Source: Corynebacterium jeikeium
GTDB lineage: Bacteria; Actinomycetota; Actinomycetes; Mycobacteriales; Mycobacteriaceae
Direction: 5' to 3'
Assembly (NCBI GenBank): GCA_003955985.1
Contig: CP033784.1
Location: 1,612,001 to 1,676,000, forward strand
Length of the DNA: 64,000 bases
The notes under the pieces were generated by a model that saw nothing but the letters and a program-made list of their open reading frames with translations, had not been told where the DNA came from and made no database searches. The translations under genes were made by a program, and so were the position numbers. Positions 37,433 through 47,043 of the stretch are shown here, in pieces. Numbering within the stretch: the first letter of the stretch is position 1; each line of letters starts with the position of its first letter.

Positions 37433-38025
37433 TGCTGTCCTCCCTCCGCCGACTGCTTCTGATCCGTCTGGGAAGATTTCTTCTCCGCTGCAATCTGATC
37501 AGCGAAGAGATCCGGCTCCTTGGAAAAAACCATCCAGATAACGAGGATAATAACGCCCACTGTAATCGCGGAGTCCGCGATATTAAATACGGCAAAACCC
37601 TTAACCGACAGGAAATCGACGACGTGGCCGACGTAGAAACCGGGTTCCCGAAACAGCCTATCGATGAGGTTGCCCAGCGCACCACCAGCAATAAGCCCCG
37701 CCGCAGTCGCCGATATAGGACTGCGCAGCCAATGGGAAAAGCACATCACAGCCAGGATGTAAACCAGCTGCAACGTGGTAAAAACCCAGGTGGCGTTCGT
37801 GCCAAAGGAAAAGGCTGCACCGGGGTTAAAAACGAGCCGCAACTCGAAGAGATCGCCAATCACCTGCACCGCAGGACGGCCATCGAGAGTCTTCAAAGCG
37901 ATAATCTTGGTCAGCTGATCGATAATCGCAACTGACACAATAACCGCAGCGAGAATCCCCCGCCGCGGGAAATATGTCCTCGTTTCCTTCTTAGTCACTG
38001 TCCCATAATGGCCTAACAAACCCAT
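37429..38025 (-). CDS. lspA: Lipoprotein signal peptidase (signal peptidase II)
   Basis: Membrane aspartyl protease removing signal peptides from prolipoproteins. Four membrane helices; conserved IDQLTK near helix 1, [19 protein letters not shown] and HVVDFL...FNIADSAI, which hold the two catalytic Asp residues (NLIDRL/FNIADS). A Lys/Ser/Gln-rich tail follows. Start chosen at ATG 38025; the frame is open to GTG 38067, but that would overlap the divergent lipoprotein gene, and a GTG at 37998 ([12 protein letters not shown]) is also possible. Two putative lipoprotein substrates are encoded next door. Confidence 0.93.
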   Translation of the reverse strand: MGLLGHYGTVTKKETRTYFPRRGILAAVIVSVAIIDQLTKIIALKTLDGRPAVQVIGDLFELRLVFNPGAAFSFGTNATWVFTTLQLVYILAVMCFSHWLRSPISATAAGLIAGGALGNLIDRLFREPGFYVGHVVDFLSVKGFAVFNIADSAITVGVIILVIWMVFSKEPDLFADQIAAEKKSSQTDQKQSAEGGQQ

Positions 38026-38075
38026 ATTCAGCCAACTGACACCGCCCGGGTGGTTCCTATCCACCACGAAACCGG

Positions 38076-38081
38076 TACGCT
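38076..38081 (+). promoter_or_regulatory. Putative -10 element of the lipoprotein gene
   Basis: TACGCT, 7 bases before the GTG at 38089, with no ribosome binding site; suggests a leaderless transcript. Confidence 0.4.
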
Positions 38082-38088
38082 AACCGGT

Positions 38089-39117
38089 GTGACTCGACGT
38101 TTCCAATCTCAGTTTGTTCCGGCCTCCTCCTCTTTACGACGTGCAGGAGGCACCACCTCCTCGTGGTTCCGTCGACCTAGCCGCAGCGACCAGCCTGGTC
38201 ACACCAAGCGTGGCCTGCTGGCGAGGGTCGGCACCGCTGTTGTTGCCGCTACCACTGTGGTGTCACTGGCCGCGTGCTCGTCGGAAAGCTCGGTGAAAAC
38301 ACAACCCGTGGACGTTGCACAACCCAAGGTCGAATTGACCAGTGCTGGTAGCGGTGAGCTGGCGAGCGTGCGCTGGAAGGACGACGGTGCAGAGCAGGAG
38401 TCGACCGTGGCGGTGACGCAGGGCTTCGCGCAGCGTGGCGGAAACGCCGATAGCGACCAGACGTTCCCGGACACCCGCCTGGAAATCCCCCTGACCAGCA
38501 CTGTTACCAGCGATAACGATACTCGTGTGGTGACGTCAGAGGTGGGTAAGCCACACGGCTCCAACGATGAGCTGAATGAGGATATCGCGACCGCGCAGGG
38601 CTTTATCTCTGATTGGTCAACAACGGCCACTGGTGAGGTCAAGGAACTCAAACTGGGAGCGCCGGAGAAGGCGACCGACACCGCTCGCGCTGGTGTGGAG
38701 ATGGCGCTGCAACAGCTGCATTCCGTACCTATCGTCTTCCCCTCCGAGGACATCGGAAAGGATGCAACCTGGACGGTCGAAAGCGAGGTCGAAGGCCAGA
38801 CCACGATGACGCAGAAGGTGACCTATACCCTGCTCAGCCGTGCGGGCGACATTGTTAATTTGAAGGTCGATGTCAAGCAGGTGCCGACCGTCACGGAGTT
38901 GGACACTGGCGGCGAGGGTGCACTGAAGGTTGTCGAGGCCACGACTGACATGCTTGCCGACCGCGTCACCATCGACCTGACTAAGCCGCTTCCGATGAAG
39001 GGCAACATCGACTTTGTGACCTCCGTGACCTACGGCGACGGCAACTCCGATGTGCGCATCACTCAGCAGACGCACCGCGGGCTGGAGTTTAAGGACGGCA
39101 GCGGGTCGAAGAAGTAG
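38089..39117 (+). CDS. Secreted lipoprotein of unknown function
   Basis: About 342 residues from GTG 38089. A long basic N-region (RRFQ...RRPSRSDQPGHTKRG) precedes a hydrophobic stretch and the lipobox SLAACSS, so the mature protein is lipid-anchored outside the membrane. The mature part is Thr/Ser/Glu/Val rich and probably mostly beta structure (QTTMTQKVTYTLLSRAGDIVNLKVDVKQVPT; NIDFVTSVTYGDGNSDVRI), similar in feel to actinobacterial DUF6263-type proteins. The frame also reaches a GTG at 38050, but that start would overlap lspA. Divergent from lspA. Confidence 0.8.
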   Translation: MTRRFQSQFVPASSSLRRAGGTTSSWFRRPSRSDQPGHTKRGLLARVGTAVVAATTVVSLAACSSESSVKTQPVDVAQPKVELTSAGSGELASVRWKDDGAEQESTVAVTQGFAQRGGNADSDQTFPDTRLEIPLTSTVTSDNDTRVVTSEVGKPHGSNDELNEDIATAQGFISDWSTTATGEVKELKLGAPEKATDTARAGVEMALQQLHSVPIVFPSEDIGKDATWTVESEVEGQTTMTQKVTYTLLSRAGDIVNLKVDVKQVPTVTELDTGGEGALKVVEATTDMLADRVTIDLTKPLPMKGNIDFVTSVTYGDGNSDVRITQQTHRGLEFKDGSGSKK

Positions 39118-39165
39118 CCCAGAGTCCAGAAGAAATAGCTCTGGCCAGCGCAAGGTTAGAAGACG

Positions 39166-39240
39166 AGAAAGTGTCTAGGTTTATGTCACTTTTCTGCCCA
39201 AAAAATGGGCGGAACTGTCATAAACCTAGACACTTTCTTT
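39166..39240. terminator. Long perfect inverted repeat between convergent lipoprotein genes
   Basis: AGAAAGTGTCTAGGTTTATG at 39166-39185 and its exact reverse complement at 39219-39238, 20-bp arms. The 33-base loop contains a second hairpin, GCCC-AAAAAAT-GGGC. A/T-rich ends on both sides make it a likely bidirectional terminator, but the arm length and perfection are also compatible with a small mobile-element relic. Confidence 0.75.
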
Positions 39241-39295
39241 TGTCTGCCCCAGTGCACCCGACCGGGCTAGGCTGTGATGCCTGGGCCAACGGCAC

Positions 39296-40072
39296 CTAAG
39301 CCGGGGGAGGCGGAGGAGGCGCGTCCTCCGCCGGAGCCGGAGCCGGAGCCGGCGCAGGAGGCGGGACCTCCTCAGCCGGCGGTTCAGGTGCAGGAGGCGG
39401 AACTTCCTCAGCGGGTGGTTCGGGCGCCGGAGCCGGGGCTGGCTCCTCGACCGGTGCTGGGGCCTCCTCAACCGGAGCCTCTTCAACTGGAGCTTCTTCC
39501 TCCGGCTCAGGTGGCGGCGGAGGGGTTTCGCCCGGCGCGAGGCAGAACCCCGGCTTGTGCTCCGGATCAAGCGTCGATGCCAGGTTGCAGGCCCATTCCT
39601 TGCTCAGCATCCAACGGCCATCCCTGTAGATGAAGTCCACCTGATCCACGAGCATCGGATCTTCCTCCTGGCGGAGGATATTGACACCGGCCACGGCCTG
39701 CTTCGTCGTGAAGCCGGGCGTGATCGGATCAATGACATCAAAGCTGATTTCCTGCTCATTGGCACTATTGGTGACAATGTCGAAGAAATCGCCGGCAGTA
39801 TCGCCGTCCTCGATGGTCAGCGCCTTTTCCTCGATAGGTAAATCGGGGTTGATAAGGCGTGCGAGGACGTCGTTAAGCTCTGCGCGCGTCGGCAGCATGA
39901 TGACGGGTTCCGCCGAGCTGGATGTCTTCGATTCAGTCGTCGGCGCTGCAGTATTGCCACCACCGCAGGCAGCGAGCCCAAGTGCGCTGACCGAGACCAT
40001 TGCCGCTACTGTCACACCACGCGCTGTGCGCCAACGCATTCCGCTAACGCGCTGGTTGCAGGGGACTTTCAT
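39296..40072 (-). CDS. Lipoprotein with Pro/Glu/Ala-rich repetitive tail
   Basis: 258 residues. Signal peptide with lipobox GLAACGGG (Cys at about 36). The domain at about 55-175 (LPTRAELNDVLARLINPDLPIEEKALTIEDGD...DQVDFIYRDGRWMLSKEWACN) resembles low-molecular-weight antigen/Mtb12-like folds found in corynebacterial and mycobacterial secreted proteins. The last 75 residues are a low-complexity tail of PVEEAP and PEPPAEEVPPPA repeats ending PPPPPPA, probably spanning or binding the cell wall. Divergent from the asparaginase gene. Confidence 0.82.
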   Translation of the reverse strand: MKVPCNQRVSGMRWRTARGVTVAAMVSVSALGLAACGGGNTAAPTTESKTSSSAEPVIMLPTRAELNDVLARLINPDLPIEEKALTIEDGDTAGDFFDIVTNSANEQEISFDVIDPITPGFTTKQAVAGVNILRQEEDPMLVDQVDFIYRDGRWMLSKEWACNLASTLDPEHKPGFCLAPGETPPPPPEPEEEAPVEEAPVEEAPAPVEEPAPAPAPEPPAEEVPPPAPEPPAEEVPPPAPAPAPAPAEDAPPPPPPA

Positions 40073-40163
40073 ATGTGCACTACTCCAATAAAATCTGCAT
40101 GAAGATTCGCTGGCTTCACGCCTTCCATAATCCTACACAAGGCCAAAACAACGCCTAGGTAAG

Positions 40164-41150
40164 ATGGTGGACATGTCGACTCAGGATCATTCCCCGGCTA
40201 GCTCGGCCTCGTCTAGCACGGCCTCCCCTCGCCGAATCGTTGTCATCACCACCGGCGGCACCATCGCCTGCACCACAGATCGCAGCGGTGCGCTAACCCC
40301 GACCATCTCGGGCACGGAGCTCGTCGCAGCGGTCGCGCAGCGTTATCCAGAGGGCATGTTAGAGCTGGAGGTTCGTGAGCTCGGGATGCTGGACTCGTCG
40401 AATCTCGCGTTCACCGACGTTGACCGTATTCTCGCCACTATTCACGAAGTGCTTGACGACGACTCCGTGGACGGTGTCGTCGTAACTCATGGCACGGACA
40501 CGATGGAGGAAACGGCCATGGCTGCCGATATTTTCCATGCTGACTCGCGTCCGGTTGTCTTTACTGGTGCACAACTTCCCTATGATCATCCGGAAACCGA
40601 CGGACCGGGGAACCTCTTTGAGGCCGTGACCATTGCTTCCGATGCCTCTGCGCAGGGAATTGGCGTTCTTATTGTCTTTGGCCACGCAGTCTTGCCGGTA
40701 CGAGGTGCGACGAAGTGGCACACAACCGATCCTTTGGCTTTTGCCACTAATGCACCGGAGGAGCCGGTTCGTCCAGATCCGCTGCCTCTGGCGGCTTTGG
40801 CGGGCTCGAAGGTAGAGATTATCCCCGCCTACTTGGGTGCAGATGGATCACTGCTGGATTCGGCAGTCGCCGCCGGTGCACGCGGCATTGTCGTAGAGGG
40901 CCTGGGGTCGGGCAATGTCTCCGATGAGTTTGCCGCTGCCATTGACCGGGCCATTGCGGCTGATGTGACCGTCGTGATGGCAACGCGCGTTCCGCGCGGT
41001 GATGTCCACGGCGCCTACGGCGGTGCCGGTGGCGGTGCGACGCTGGCTCGGCACGGTGTGATTAGCGCTGGTTGCGTGCATGCACCGCAGGCGCGCATCA
41101 TTCTCGCCGCCGCGCTGGCTGCGAATGTGCATCCGCAGACGCTGTTCTAA
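40164..41150 (+). CDS. ansA: L-asparaginase
   Basis: Hydrolyses asparagine to aspartate and ammonia. 328 residues; a Ser-rich N-terminus (1-22), then IVVITTGGTIA with the first nucleophile Thr (about 29-31), THGTDTMEET with the second catalytic Thr-Asp pair (about 109-118) and FTGAQ. No signal peptide, so the cytoplasmic type is likely. A second ATG at codon 4 is possible. Ends one base before the convergent acetyltransferase gene. Confidence 0.93.
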   Translation: MVDMSTQDHSPASSASSSTASPRRIVVITTGGTIACTTDRSGALTPTISGTELVAAVAQRYPEGMLELEVRELGMLDSSNLAFTDVDRILATIHEVLDDDSVDGVVVTHGTDTMEETAMAADIFHADSRPVVFTGAQLPYDHPETDGPGNLFEAVTIASDASAQGIGVLIVFGHAVLPVRGATKWHTTDPLAFATNAPEEPVRPDPLPLAALAGSKVEIIPAYLGADGSLLDSAVAAGARGIVVEGLGSGNVSDEFAAAIDRAIAADVTVVMATRVPRGDVHGAYGGAGGGATLARHGVISAGCVHAPQARIILAAALAANVHPQTLF

Positions 41151-41151
41151 T

Positions 41152-41814
41152 TCACGCCTCGATGATGCGGATGATTTTCGCCGGGTTTCCAGCCACGACT
41201 ACGCCCGCGGGAACGTCCTTAGTCACCACGGCACCCGCGGCGACCACAGAATTGTCGCCGACGTGAACACCGCCCAGGATGATGGCTCCGCCACCGATCC
41301 AGGCATTGCGTCCGATGATGATTTCATCTCCAGACTCTAGATAAGCGGCGCGGGCCTCAGCTCCCAGTGGGTGTACTGGTGGAAGCAGCTGTACGTTGGG
41401 CCCGAGCTGCGCATAGTCGCAGATTGTCACCTTCACCACGTCAAGTGCGGTGAGCCCAAAGTTGATGAAAACGTTGTCGCCGATGTGGATGTTATCGCCG
41501 TAGTCCAGGTAGATCGGCGGGCGAACGGTGCTGCTCTCTCCGAAAGACCCCAGTGCCGGTGCTAGCACTTGCTGTGCTGCCTGCTGGTCTTCGCGGAATG
41601 CGACCTCAAATTCAGCGGCCACCTGGCCAATTCGCACGTTCAGAGCCTGTGATTCCGGATGATCGGCGATATACCACTGACCGTTCAGCATGCGCTGGCG
41701 GTTATCCAGACCGTCGTCGGGAAGTGTGGTCGACGGATTCGGATCTCGATCGGTGTTGCGCAACGAGGCGCGGCGAGCTGCCTCGAGCTCTGCAATGCGG
41801 GATGCGGTAGTCAT
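41152..41814 (-). CDS. Sugar O-acetyltransferase (maltose/galactoside acetyltransferase type)
   Basis: 220 residues. N-terminal Mac domain (about 28-85; MLNGQWYIADHPES) and left-handed beta-helix hexapeptide repeats (about 95-215: NIHIGDNVFINFGLTALDVVKVTICDYAQLGPNVQL, IIIGRNAWIGGGAIILGGVHVGDNSVVAAGAVV). The catalytic His of the family lies in PVHPLG. It acetylates sugars or sugar derivatives using acetyl-CoA; the acceptor is unknown. Confidence 0.92.
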   Translation of the reverse strand: MTTASRIAELEAARRASLRNTDRDPNPSTTLPDDGLDNRQRMLNGQWYIADHPESQALNVRIGQVAAEFEVAFREDQQAAQQVLAPALGSFGESSTVRPPIYLDYGDNIHIGDNVFINFGLTALDVVKVTICDYAQLGPNVQLLPPVHPLGAEARAAYLESGDEIIIGRNAWIGGGAIILGGVHVGDNSVVAAGAVVTKDVPAGVVVAGNPAKIIRIIEA

Positions 41815-41880
41815 AGTGCCCTAGTTTACGGATAGCGCATAAACAGAGAGCCGCGAACGGCACTGAGGCAGTCAGCCATA

Positions 41881-43347
41881 TCAAGCATCCGCGTCGGGGC
41901 CGAGATCGTCTTCGCTTTCCCGCTCAGGTTGCGGCAAGTCGAGAGCTGCTGCTTCGTCGGATGCCAGCCACTCCGGCCAGTCCAAACTGCACACCGCGGA
42001 GCACGGACGCAGCTCCGGGTCGTCTTCCTTCAACGTAATCATGCGCCCGGGGCCACTGGTGCGGCTTTCAAAGCGGACGGTCACAATCCCGTGCCCCGAA
42101 CCCTGCACCCAACCATGTCCATACTCGCTGTGGTGTACGTCCGAGGTGGGTGCCCACTTGGAGTCGGAAAGCCGAACGGTCGGCAACGCACCGGTTCCAG
42201 ATAGCTCGACCAGGCCGGCGGGAGCGTCGGAAAGCGCAGGTGCTGGCACTCGATCTTCGACGGTGATAGCGCGGTCGAGCTCAGGAAACAGGACTTCTTG
42301 TATGTGCGAATCCAGCCCGGAGAAACCGACGCCCACCAGTCGCACTGGGCCGACCTCCGCGGGCGTGAACGCGATTCGGTGCGCCACGGCCATGAGGGTG
42401 TCGAAATCCTGTGTGGCATAGGCGAGTGTCTCAGATCGGGTATGGATGCTCAGGTCAGACAGACGCACCTTGCAAGTGATGGTGCGGGCACCACGGCCAT
42501 CTTTTTTGAGCCGTCGAAAAGCGGACTCACCCGCGCGATCGACGGCGGCGTGGAGCTGGGCCTGCGACTCCAAATCCTCAGGATAGGTGTACTCCGCCGA
42601 TACAGACTTGGCGACATCGCGCTCCTTAACCGGCCGGTCATCTGTCCCCTGCGCCAGCTGCCACAGCATCACACCGGTTTTGGATGTCAGCGAAACCTCG
42701 ACATCGCGCTGGGACATGGCGGCAAAATCACCAATCGTCTCCACGCCCAGCGTGTGCAATTTTGCAGCGGTGACAGGGCCAATGCCCCAGAGCTTCTCTA
42801 CCGGCAATGGGTGTAGAAGCTCGTGATTGCGTGCGGGGTCCAGCACGTACACGCCATCGGGTTTCGCCAGGCCTGACGCAATTTTCGCGAACTGCTTGCC
42901 CGCGCCCGCGCCTATCGACGAGGCCAAGCCGGTCTCCCGCCGGATATCTGCCCGCAGTTGCTCCGCCCAGGCAATGACCTGCTCCTTCGAGGCTCCCTGA
43001 AGCTCTTCGGGTTCCATGAAAGCCTCGTCGACGCTGAGCTGCTCGACCACGGGCACGCGCTCGCGGATTACAGAGAACACGCGGCGCGACACCGGCCCGT
43101 AGATGCCCTTGCGCGCGCTGACCGTCACGGCGGTCGGTGGCATGAGACGACGTGCGCGAGCCATCGGCATAGCCGAGTGTGCGCCGTACGCGCGGGCCTC
43201 ATAGGAGGCACCGGCGACCACACCTCGACCGCCCAGTCCGCCGACGAGAACTGGCCGCCCGCGCAGAGTCGGGCGAGTGAGCTGCTCGACGGACGCGAAG
43301 AACGCGTCCATGTCGATGTGCAGAACCCACCGCCCGGAAGTCGGCAT
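41881..43347 (-). CDS. dinB: DNA polymerase IV (Y family)
   Basis: 488 residues, longer than the E. coli enzyme because of a C-terminal extension (about 390-488) with acidic end. Catalytic motifs are HIDMDAFFASVEQ (Asp11, Asp13) and LSVDEAFME (Asp-Glu pair). Helix-hairpin-helix motifs around 175-215 (LWGIGPVTAAKLHTLGVETIGDF) and a little-finger domain follow. A translesion, error-prone polymerase. The start is 15 bases after the ileS stop, so it is probably transcribed with ileS. No SOS box is visible immediately upstream. Confidence 0.95.
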   Translation of the reverse strand: MPTSGRWVLHIDMDAFFASVEQLTRPTLRGRPVLVGGLGGRGVVAGASYEARAYGAHSAMPMARARRLMPPTAVTVSARKGIYGPVSRRVFSVIRERVPVVEQLSVDEAFMEPEELQGASKEQVIAWAEQLRADIRRETGLASSIGAGAGKQFAKIASGLAKPDGVYVLDPARNHELLHPLPVEKLWGIGPVTAAKLHTLGVETIGDFAAMSQRDVEVSLTSKTGVMLWQLAQGTDDRPVKERDVAKSVSAEYTYPEDLESQAQLHAAVDRAGESAFRRLKKDGRGARTITCKVRLSDLSIHTRSETLAYATQDFDTLMAVAHRIAFTPAEVGPVRLVGVGFSGLDSHIQEVLFPELDRAITVEDRVPAPALSDAPAGLVELSGTGALPTVRLSDSKWAPTSDVHHSEYGHGWVQGSGHGIVTVRFESRTSGPGRMITLKEDDPELRPCSAVCSLDWPEWLASDEAAALDLPQPERESEDDLGPDADA

Positions 43348-43362
43348 AGAGATTACTCTCCC

Positions 43363-46300
43363 CTACTGCTTGGCAATATCCGCCGAGCAGCCGTCCGCCA
43401 CGTCGTAGCTCAGCGACTCTCCGCCAGCGACGACCTCGAAAGCGGTTGCGAGAACCTCGCGGGCGATGAGGTCAGCGTGGCGGTTGGCCCACTCCTCACG
43501 CTCGGCCGGGACCTGCAGCTTCACCGAAATGCGGTCGGTGACCTCAAGGCCAGCGTTCTTGCGGGCATCCTGCAGACCACGGATGCGGTCAGCGGCCCAA
43601 CCACGGGACTCCAGGTCCTCGTCGAGCTCAGTGTCAAGCACGACCAGACCATTGACGCCGTCGACCTCAGCGGTGGAATCCGGCGAGATCGCGACCAGGT
43701 TGCGGGTGTACTCGCCCTCCTGCAGCGGAATGCCATCGGCGACAACCGCGCCGTCGACAACCTCGTAGTTGCCAGACTTCACAGCCTTAATGACCTTCTG
43801 GACGTCCTTACCCAGGCGCGGACCGGCCACGCGAGCGTTGACGGAGACCTCGAATCGTCCCACCGAGTCCACGTCGGAGGTGAACTCCACCTTGTCGACG
43901 TTGACCTCGGAGGAAACGATGTCGGTGTACTCACGCAGACGCTCGGCATCCGGGAATGCCAGGGTCAGCTTCTTCAGCGGCAGACGGTTGCGCAGCTGGT
44001 TGGCCTTGCGGATGCGCGATGTTGCCGAGCAGACATTGCGGACAATGTCCATGGACTCAACGAGTTCGTCATCGGTCGGCAGCTTGTCGACGTCCGGCCA
44101 ATCCTCCAGGTGCACCGAGCGGCCGCCAGTGAGCGAGCGCCAGATGACCTCGGTGGCCATCGGCAGAAGCGGAGCAGCCACACGGGTGAGAACCTCCAGC
44201 ACCGTGTACAAGGTATTGAAGGCCTCTGGGTGCTTGACATCGCCGGCCCAGAAGCGGTCGCGGGAGCGACGCACGTACCAGTTGGTCAGTGCGTCACAGA
44301 ACTGACGGACCTCATCGGTGGCAGCAGCAATGTCAGTGTTGTCCAGGCACTCAGTGACAGCACGGACGGTTGCTGCAAGCTTGGCCAGGATGTACTTGTC
44401 CAGGATGTTGTCGGAGTCCACCGACCACTCGGCCGGCTTGGAGGCGTAGAGCTGCAGGAACGAGTATGCGTTCCACATCGGCAGCAGCGCCTGGCGTACG
44501 CCCTCGCGAATACCCTGCTCGGTGACAATCAGGTTACCGCCGCGCAGAATCGGGCTGGACATGAGGAACCAGCGCATGGCATCGGAGCCGTCGCGGTCGA
44601 AGACCTCGTTGACGTCCGGGTAGTTGCGCTTGGACTTACTCATCTTGTTGCCGTCATCGCCCAGCACGATGCCGTGAGCGACAACCTTCTTGAACGCCGG
44701 GCGGTCGAACAGTGCAACCGACAGGACGTGAAGCAGGTAGAACCAGCCGCGGGACTGGCCGATGTACTCCACAATGAAGTCGGCCGGTGCGTGGGACTCG
44801 AACCACTCCTTGTTCTCGAACGGGTAGTGGAACTGCGCAAACGGCATGGAACCGGAGTCGAACCAGACATCCAGGACATCCGGGACGCGGCGCATCATGG
44901 ACTTACCGGTCGGGTCGTCCGGGTTCGGGCGAACCAGCTCGTCAATCTCCGGGCGGTGCAGTGTGGTCGGGCGAACGCCGAAGTCCGCCTCCAGCTCATC
45001 GAGGGAACCGTAGACGTCGACACGCGGGTACTCGTCGTTGTCGGAAACCCACACCGGAATAGGCGATCCCCAGTAGCGGGTACGGGAGATGTTCCAGTCA
45101 CGTGCGCCCTCGAGCCACTTGCCGAACTGACCGTCGCGGACGTGCTCCGGCATCCACTCAATCTCGTTGTGGTTGAGCTCCACCATGCGCTCGCGGATCT
45201 TGGTAACGGACACAAACCAGCTCGGCAGTGCCATGTAGATCAGCGGCTCGCCCGAACGCCAGGAGTGCGGGTAGGAGTGCTCGATGGTGCGGTGCTGGAC
45301 GACGCGGCCAGCGGCCTTCAGGTCACGGATGATGTCCTTATTGGCGTCAAAGACCAACTTGCCCTGGTACTCCGGCACCTGCGAAGTGAACTTACCGTCC
45401 ATGTCCACCGGAATGATGACATCAATGCCGTATTCATTACAGGTGTTCATATCGTCTTCACCGAAGGCCGGCGCCTGGTGGACCACACCAGTACCGTCCT
45501 CGGTGGTGACATAGTCCGCCACCATAATCTGGAAAGCGTTCAGGTGATCTGCGAAGTAGTCGAAGATCGGCTGATAGGTCAGGCCTTCCAGGTCAGCACC
45601 AGCGAAGGTAGCCACGACCTCGTGTTCCTTGCCCAATTCCTTGGCGTAGGCACCAATCAGTGCTTCTGCCAGCAGGAAGGTCTTACCTGCAAACTCCGGC
45701 ACGGAGGAATCCTCGCCGACCTTAACTACGGCGTAGGTGACCTTCGGGTTCACGGCCAGACCAAGGTTGGACGGCAGCGTCCACGGCGTGGTGGTCCAAG
45801 CGATAGCCGCAGTGTCAGCGAGCACCGGGTTGTCCGCCAGCGTCTTCTCCGCTGCCGAGCCCGCCTTGGCGCCGGTGAACGGGAAGGTCACGGTCAGGGT
45901 CGGGTCCTGCCGCATCTTGTAGGAATCATCCAGGCGGGTCTCCTGGTTGGACAGCGGGGTGTGCTCTGCCCAGGAGTACGGCAGCACGCGGAATCCCTGG
46001 TAGACCAGGCCCTTGTTGTAGAGCTCCTTGAAGGCCCAAATCACGGACTCCATGTAACTCATGTCCATGGTCTTGTATCCGCCGTCGAAATCAACCCAAC
46101 GCGCTTGACGAGTGACATATTCCTTCCACTCGCCCGCGTACCGCAACACCGACTCAGCGCAGTACTTGTTGAAGTTAGCCAGACCCATTTCCTCGATCTG
46201 GCCCTTGTCCTTAATACCGAGCTGCTTCTCTGCCTCCAGCTCAGCCGGAAGACCGTGGCAGTCCCAGCCGAAGACGCGACCAACCTGGTAGCCACGCATG

Positions 46301-46623
46301 GTCTTGTAACGAGGGACGATGTCCTTGACGTAACCGGTCAGCAGGTGACCGTAGTGCGGTAGACCGTTGGCGAACGGCGGGCCATCATAAAAGACGTATT
46401 CGTCAGCACCATCACGCTGATCGATAGAGGCCTGGAAAGTGCTGTCCTTGCCCCAGTACTCCAGAACCTTTTCCTCCAGTTCCGGAAACTTCGGGCTGGA
46501 GGTGTACTTACCAAAGTCAGCAGTGCGCGGATACGCGCCACCTGCCGGAGTGGCCTCAGCAGAGGCATTTACATCGTTCGAATTAGACACCGTTTCTACG
46601 TCACTTCCGTGGTCGAACATCAT
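43363..46623 (-). CDS. ileS: Isoleucyl-tRNA synthetase
   Basis: Class I synthetase charging tRNA-Ile. 1086 residues, the longer eukaryote-like type seen in actinobacteria. HIGH region [21 protein letters not shown] (about 81-101), an editing CP1 domain, and [20 protein letters not shown]; anticodon-binding domain after 720. ATG ATG at the start, preceded by GGTGAG. The leader is a T-box (46624-46894) that measures uncharged tRNA-Ile. It is followed directly by dinB. Confidence 0.97.
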   Translation of the reverse strand: MMFDHGSDVETVSNSNDVNASAEATPAGGAYPRTADFGKYTSSPKFPELEEKVLEYWGKDSTFQASIDQRDGADEYVFYDGPPFANGLPHYGHLLTGYVKDIVPRYKTMRGYQVGRVFGWDCHGLPAELEAEKQLGIKDKGQIEEMGLANFNKYCAESVLRYAGEWKEYVTRQARWVDFDGGYKTMDMSYMESVIWAFKELYNKGLVYQGFRVLPYSWAEHTPLSNQETRLDDSYKMRQDPTLTVTFPFTGAKAGSAAEKTLADNPVLADTAAIAWTTTPWTLPSNLGLAVNPKVTYAVVKVGEDSSVPEFAGKTFLLAEALIGAYAKELGKEHEVVATFAGADLEGLTYQPIFDYFADHLNAFQIMVADYVTTEDGTGVVHQAPAFGEDDMNTCNEYGIDVIIPVDMDGKFTSQVPEYQGKLVFDANKDIIRDLKAAGRVVQHRTIEHSYPHSWRSGEPLIYMALPSWFVSVTKIRERMVELNHNEIEWMPEHVRDGQFGKWLEGARDWNISRTRYWGSPIPVWVSDNDEYPRVDVYGSLDELEADFGVRPTTLHRPEIDELVRPNPDDPTGKSMMRRVPDVLDVWFDSGSMPFAQFHYPFENKEWFESHAPADFIVEYIGQSRGWFYLLHVLSVALFDRPAFKKVVAHGIVLGDDGNKMSKSKRNYPDVNEVFDRDGSDAMRWFLMSSPILRGGNLIVTEQGIREGVRQALLPMWNAYSFLQLYASKPAEWSVDSDNILDKYILAKLAATVRAVTECLDNTDIAAATDEVRQFCDALTNWYVRRSRDRFWAGDVKHPEAFNTLYTVLEVLTRVAAPLLPMATEVIWRSLTGGRSVHLEDWPDVDKLPTDDELVESMDIVRNVCSATSRIRKANQLRNRLPLKKLTLAFPDAERLREYTDIVSSEVNVDKVEFTSDVDSVGRFEVSVNARVAGPRLGKDVQKVIKAVKSGNYEVVDGAVVADGIPLQEGEYTRNLVAISPDSTAEVDGVNGLVVLDTELDEDLESRGWAADRIRGLQDARKNAGLEVTDRISVKLQVPAEREEWANRHADLIAREVLATAFEVVAGGESLSYDVADGCSADIAKQ

Positions 46624-46894
46624 TAATACTCACCACGGGGACGCATGCCTAGCCCCTTCAGCGTTGTTACTGGTGACGCTGAAAAGGAGTCTCGCGCGGT
46701 ACCACCCCGCTTGGCATCACGCTTTACGACGGTTCTTGCGAACAAGAACCATGCGGTTTCACGCGATAGCCCGCTTATTTAATAAGGCTTTGTAACGGTG
46801 CCAAACCGTTCGGTTCTACTGGGCCCATTTTCTACTGGACTGTTCTTCCGAAACGCTCCCCGGTGATGGCCGGCTCATTGCGCGTATGGGTGTC
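46624..46894 (-). promoter_or_regulatory. T-box riboswitch (translational, actinobacterial ileS type)
   Basis: On the minus strand the T-box sequence AAGCGGGGTGGTACCGCG is at 46712-46695. The specifier region GAGCCGGCCATCACCGGGG contains the isoleucine codon ATC (46867-46865). Actinobacterial ileS T-boxes act on translation. In agreement, the ileS Shine-Dalgarno GGTGAG (46634-46629) can pair with TCACC at 46676-46672, which lies in the loop of an AGCGT/ACGCT hairpin, and there is no T-run terminator. Exact 5' boundary is estimated from the -10. Confidence 0.92.
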
Positions 46895-46900
46895 AGTATA
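46895..46900 (-). promoter_or_regulatory. Putative -10 element of ileS
   Basis: TATACT on the minus strand, just upstream of the T-box stem I. A -35 such as TTGTAG at about 19 bases spacing is weak. Confidence 0.6.
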
Positions 46901-46971
46901 GCAGTGTCTCAGGCAACTACTACAACCCTGACCGGAACAAAGAATGCGATTGGTTCGCAGGGAAAGATAGC

Positions 46972-47025
46972 AAAAACCACCGCGCTCTGCCTCCCCTCTC
47001 TGGGGAGCCGAGCGTGGTGGTTTTC
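46972..47025 (-). terminator. Rho-independent terminator after divIVA
   Basis: AAAACCACCGCGCTC and GAGCGTGGTGGTTTT pair (one mismatch) around an inner CTCCCC/GGGGAG hairpin, with T-run on the minus strand. Ends the division-gene block before the ileS leader. Confidence 0.9.
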
Positions 47026-47043
47026 TACGTGTTGGCTACGTAA

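Noticed and set aside
39166..39240. Terminal inverted repeats of an intact insertion sequence
   Set aside because: Only 33 bases lie between the arms, so there is no room for a transposase. At most it is a relic.
42958..46362. 1134-codon open frame on the plus strand opposite ileS
   Set aside because: Antisense to conserved ileS with no recognisable motif or ribosome binding site; reflects third-position GC bias.
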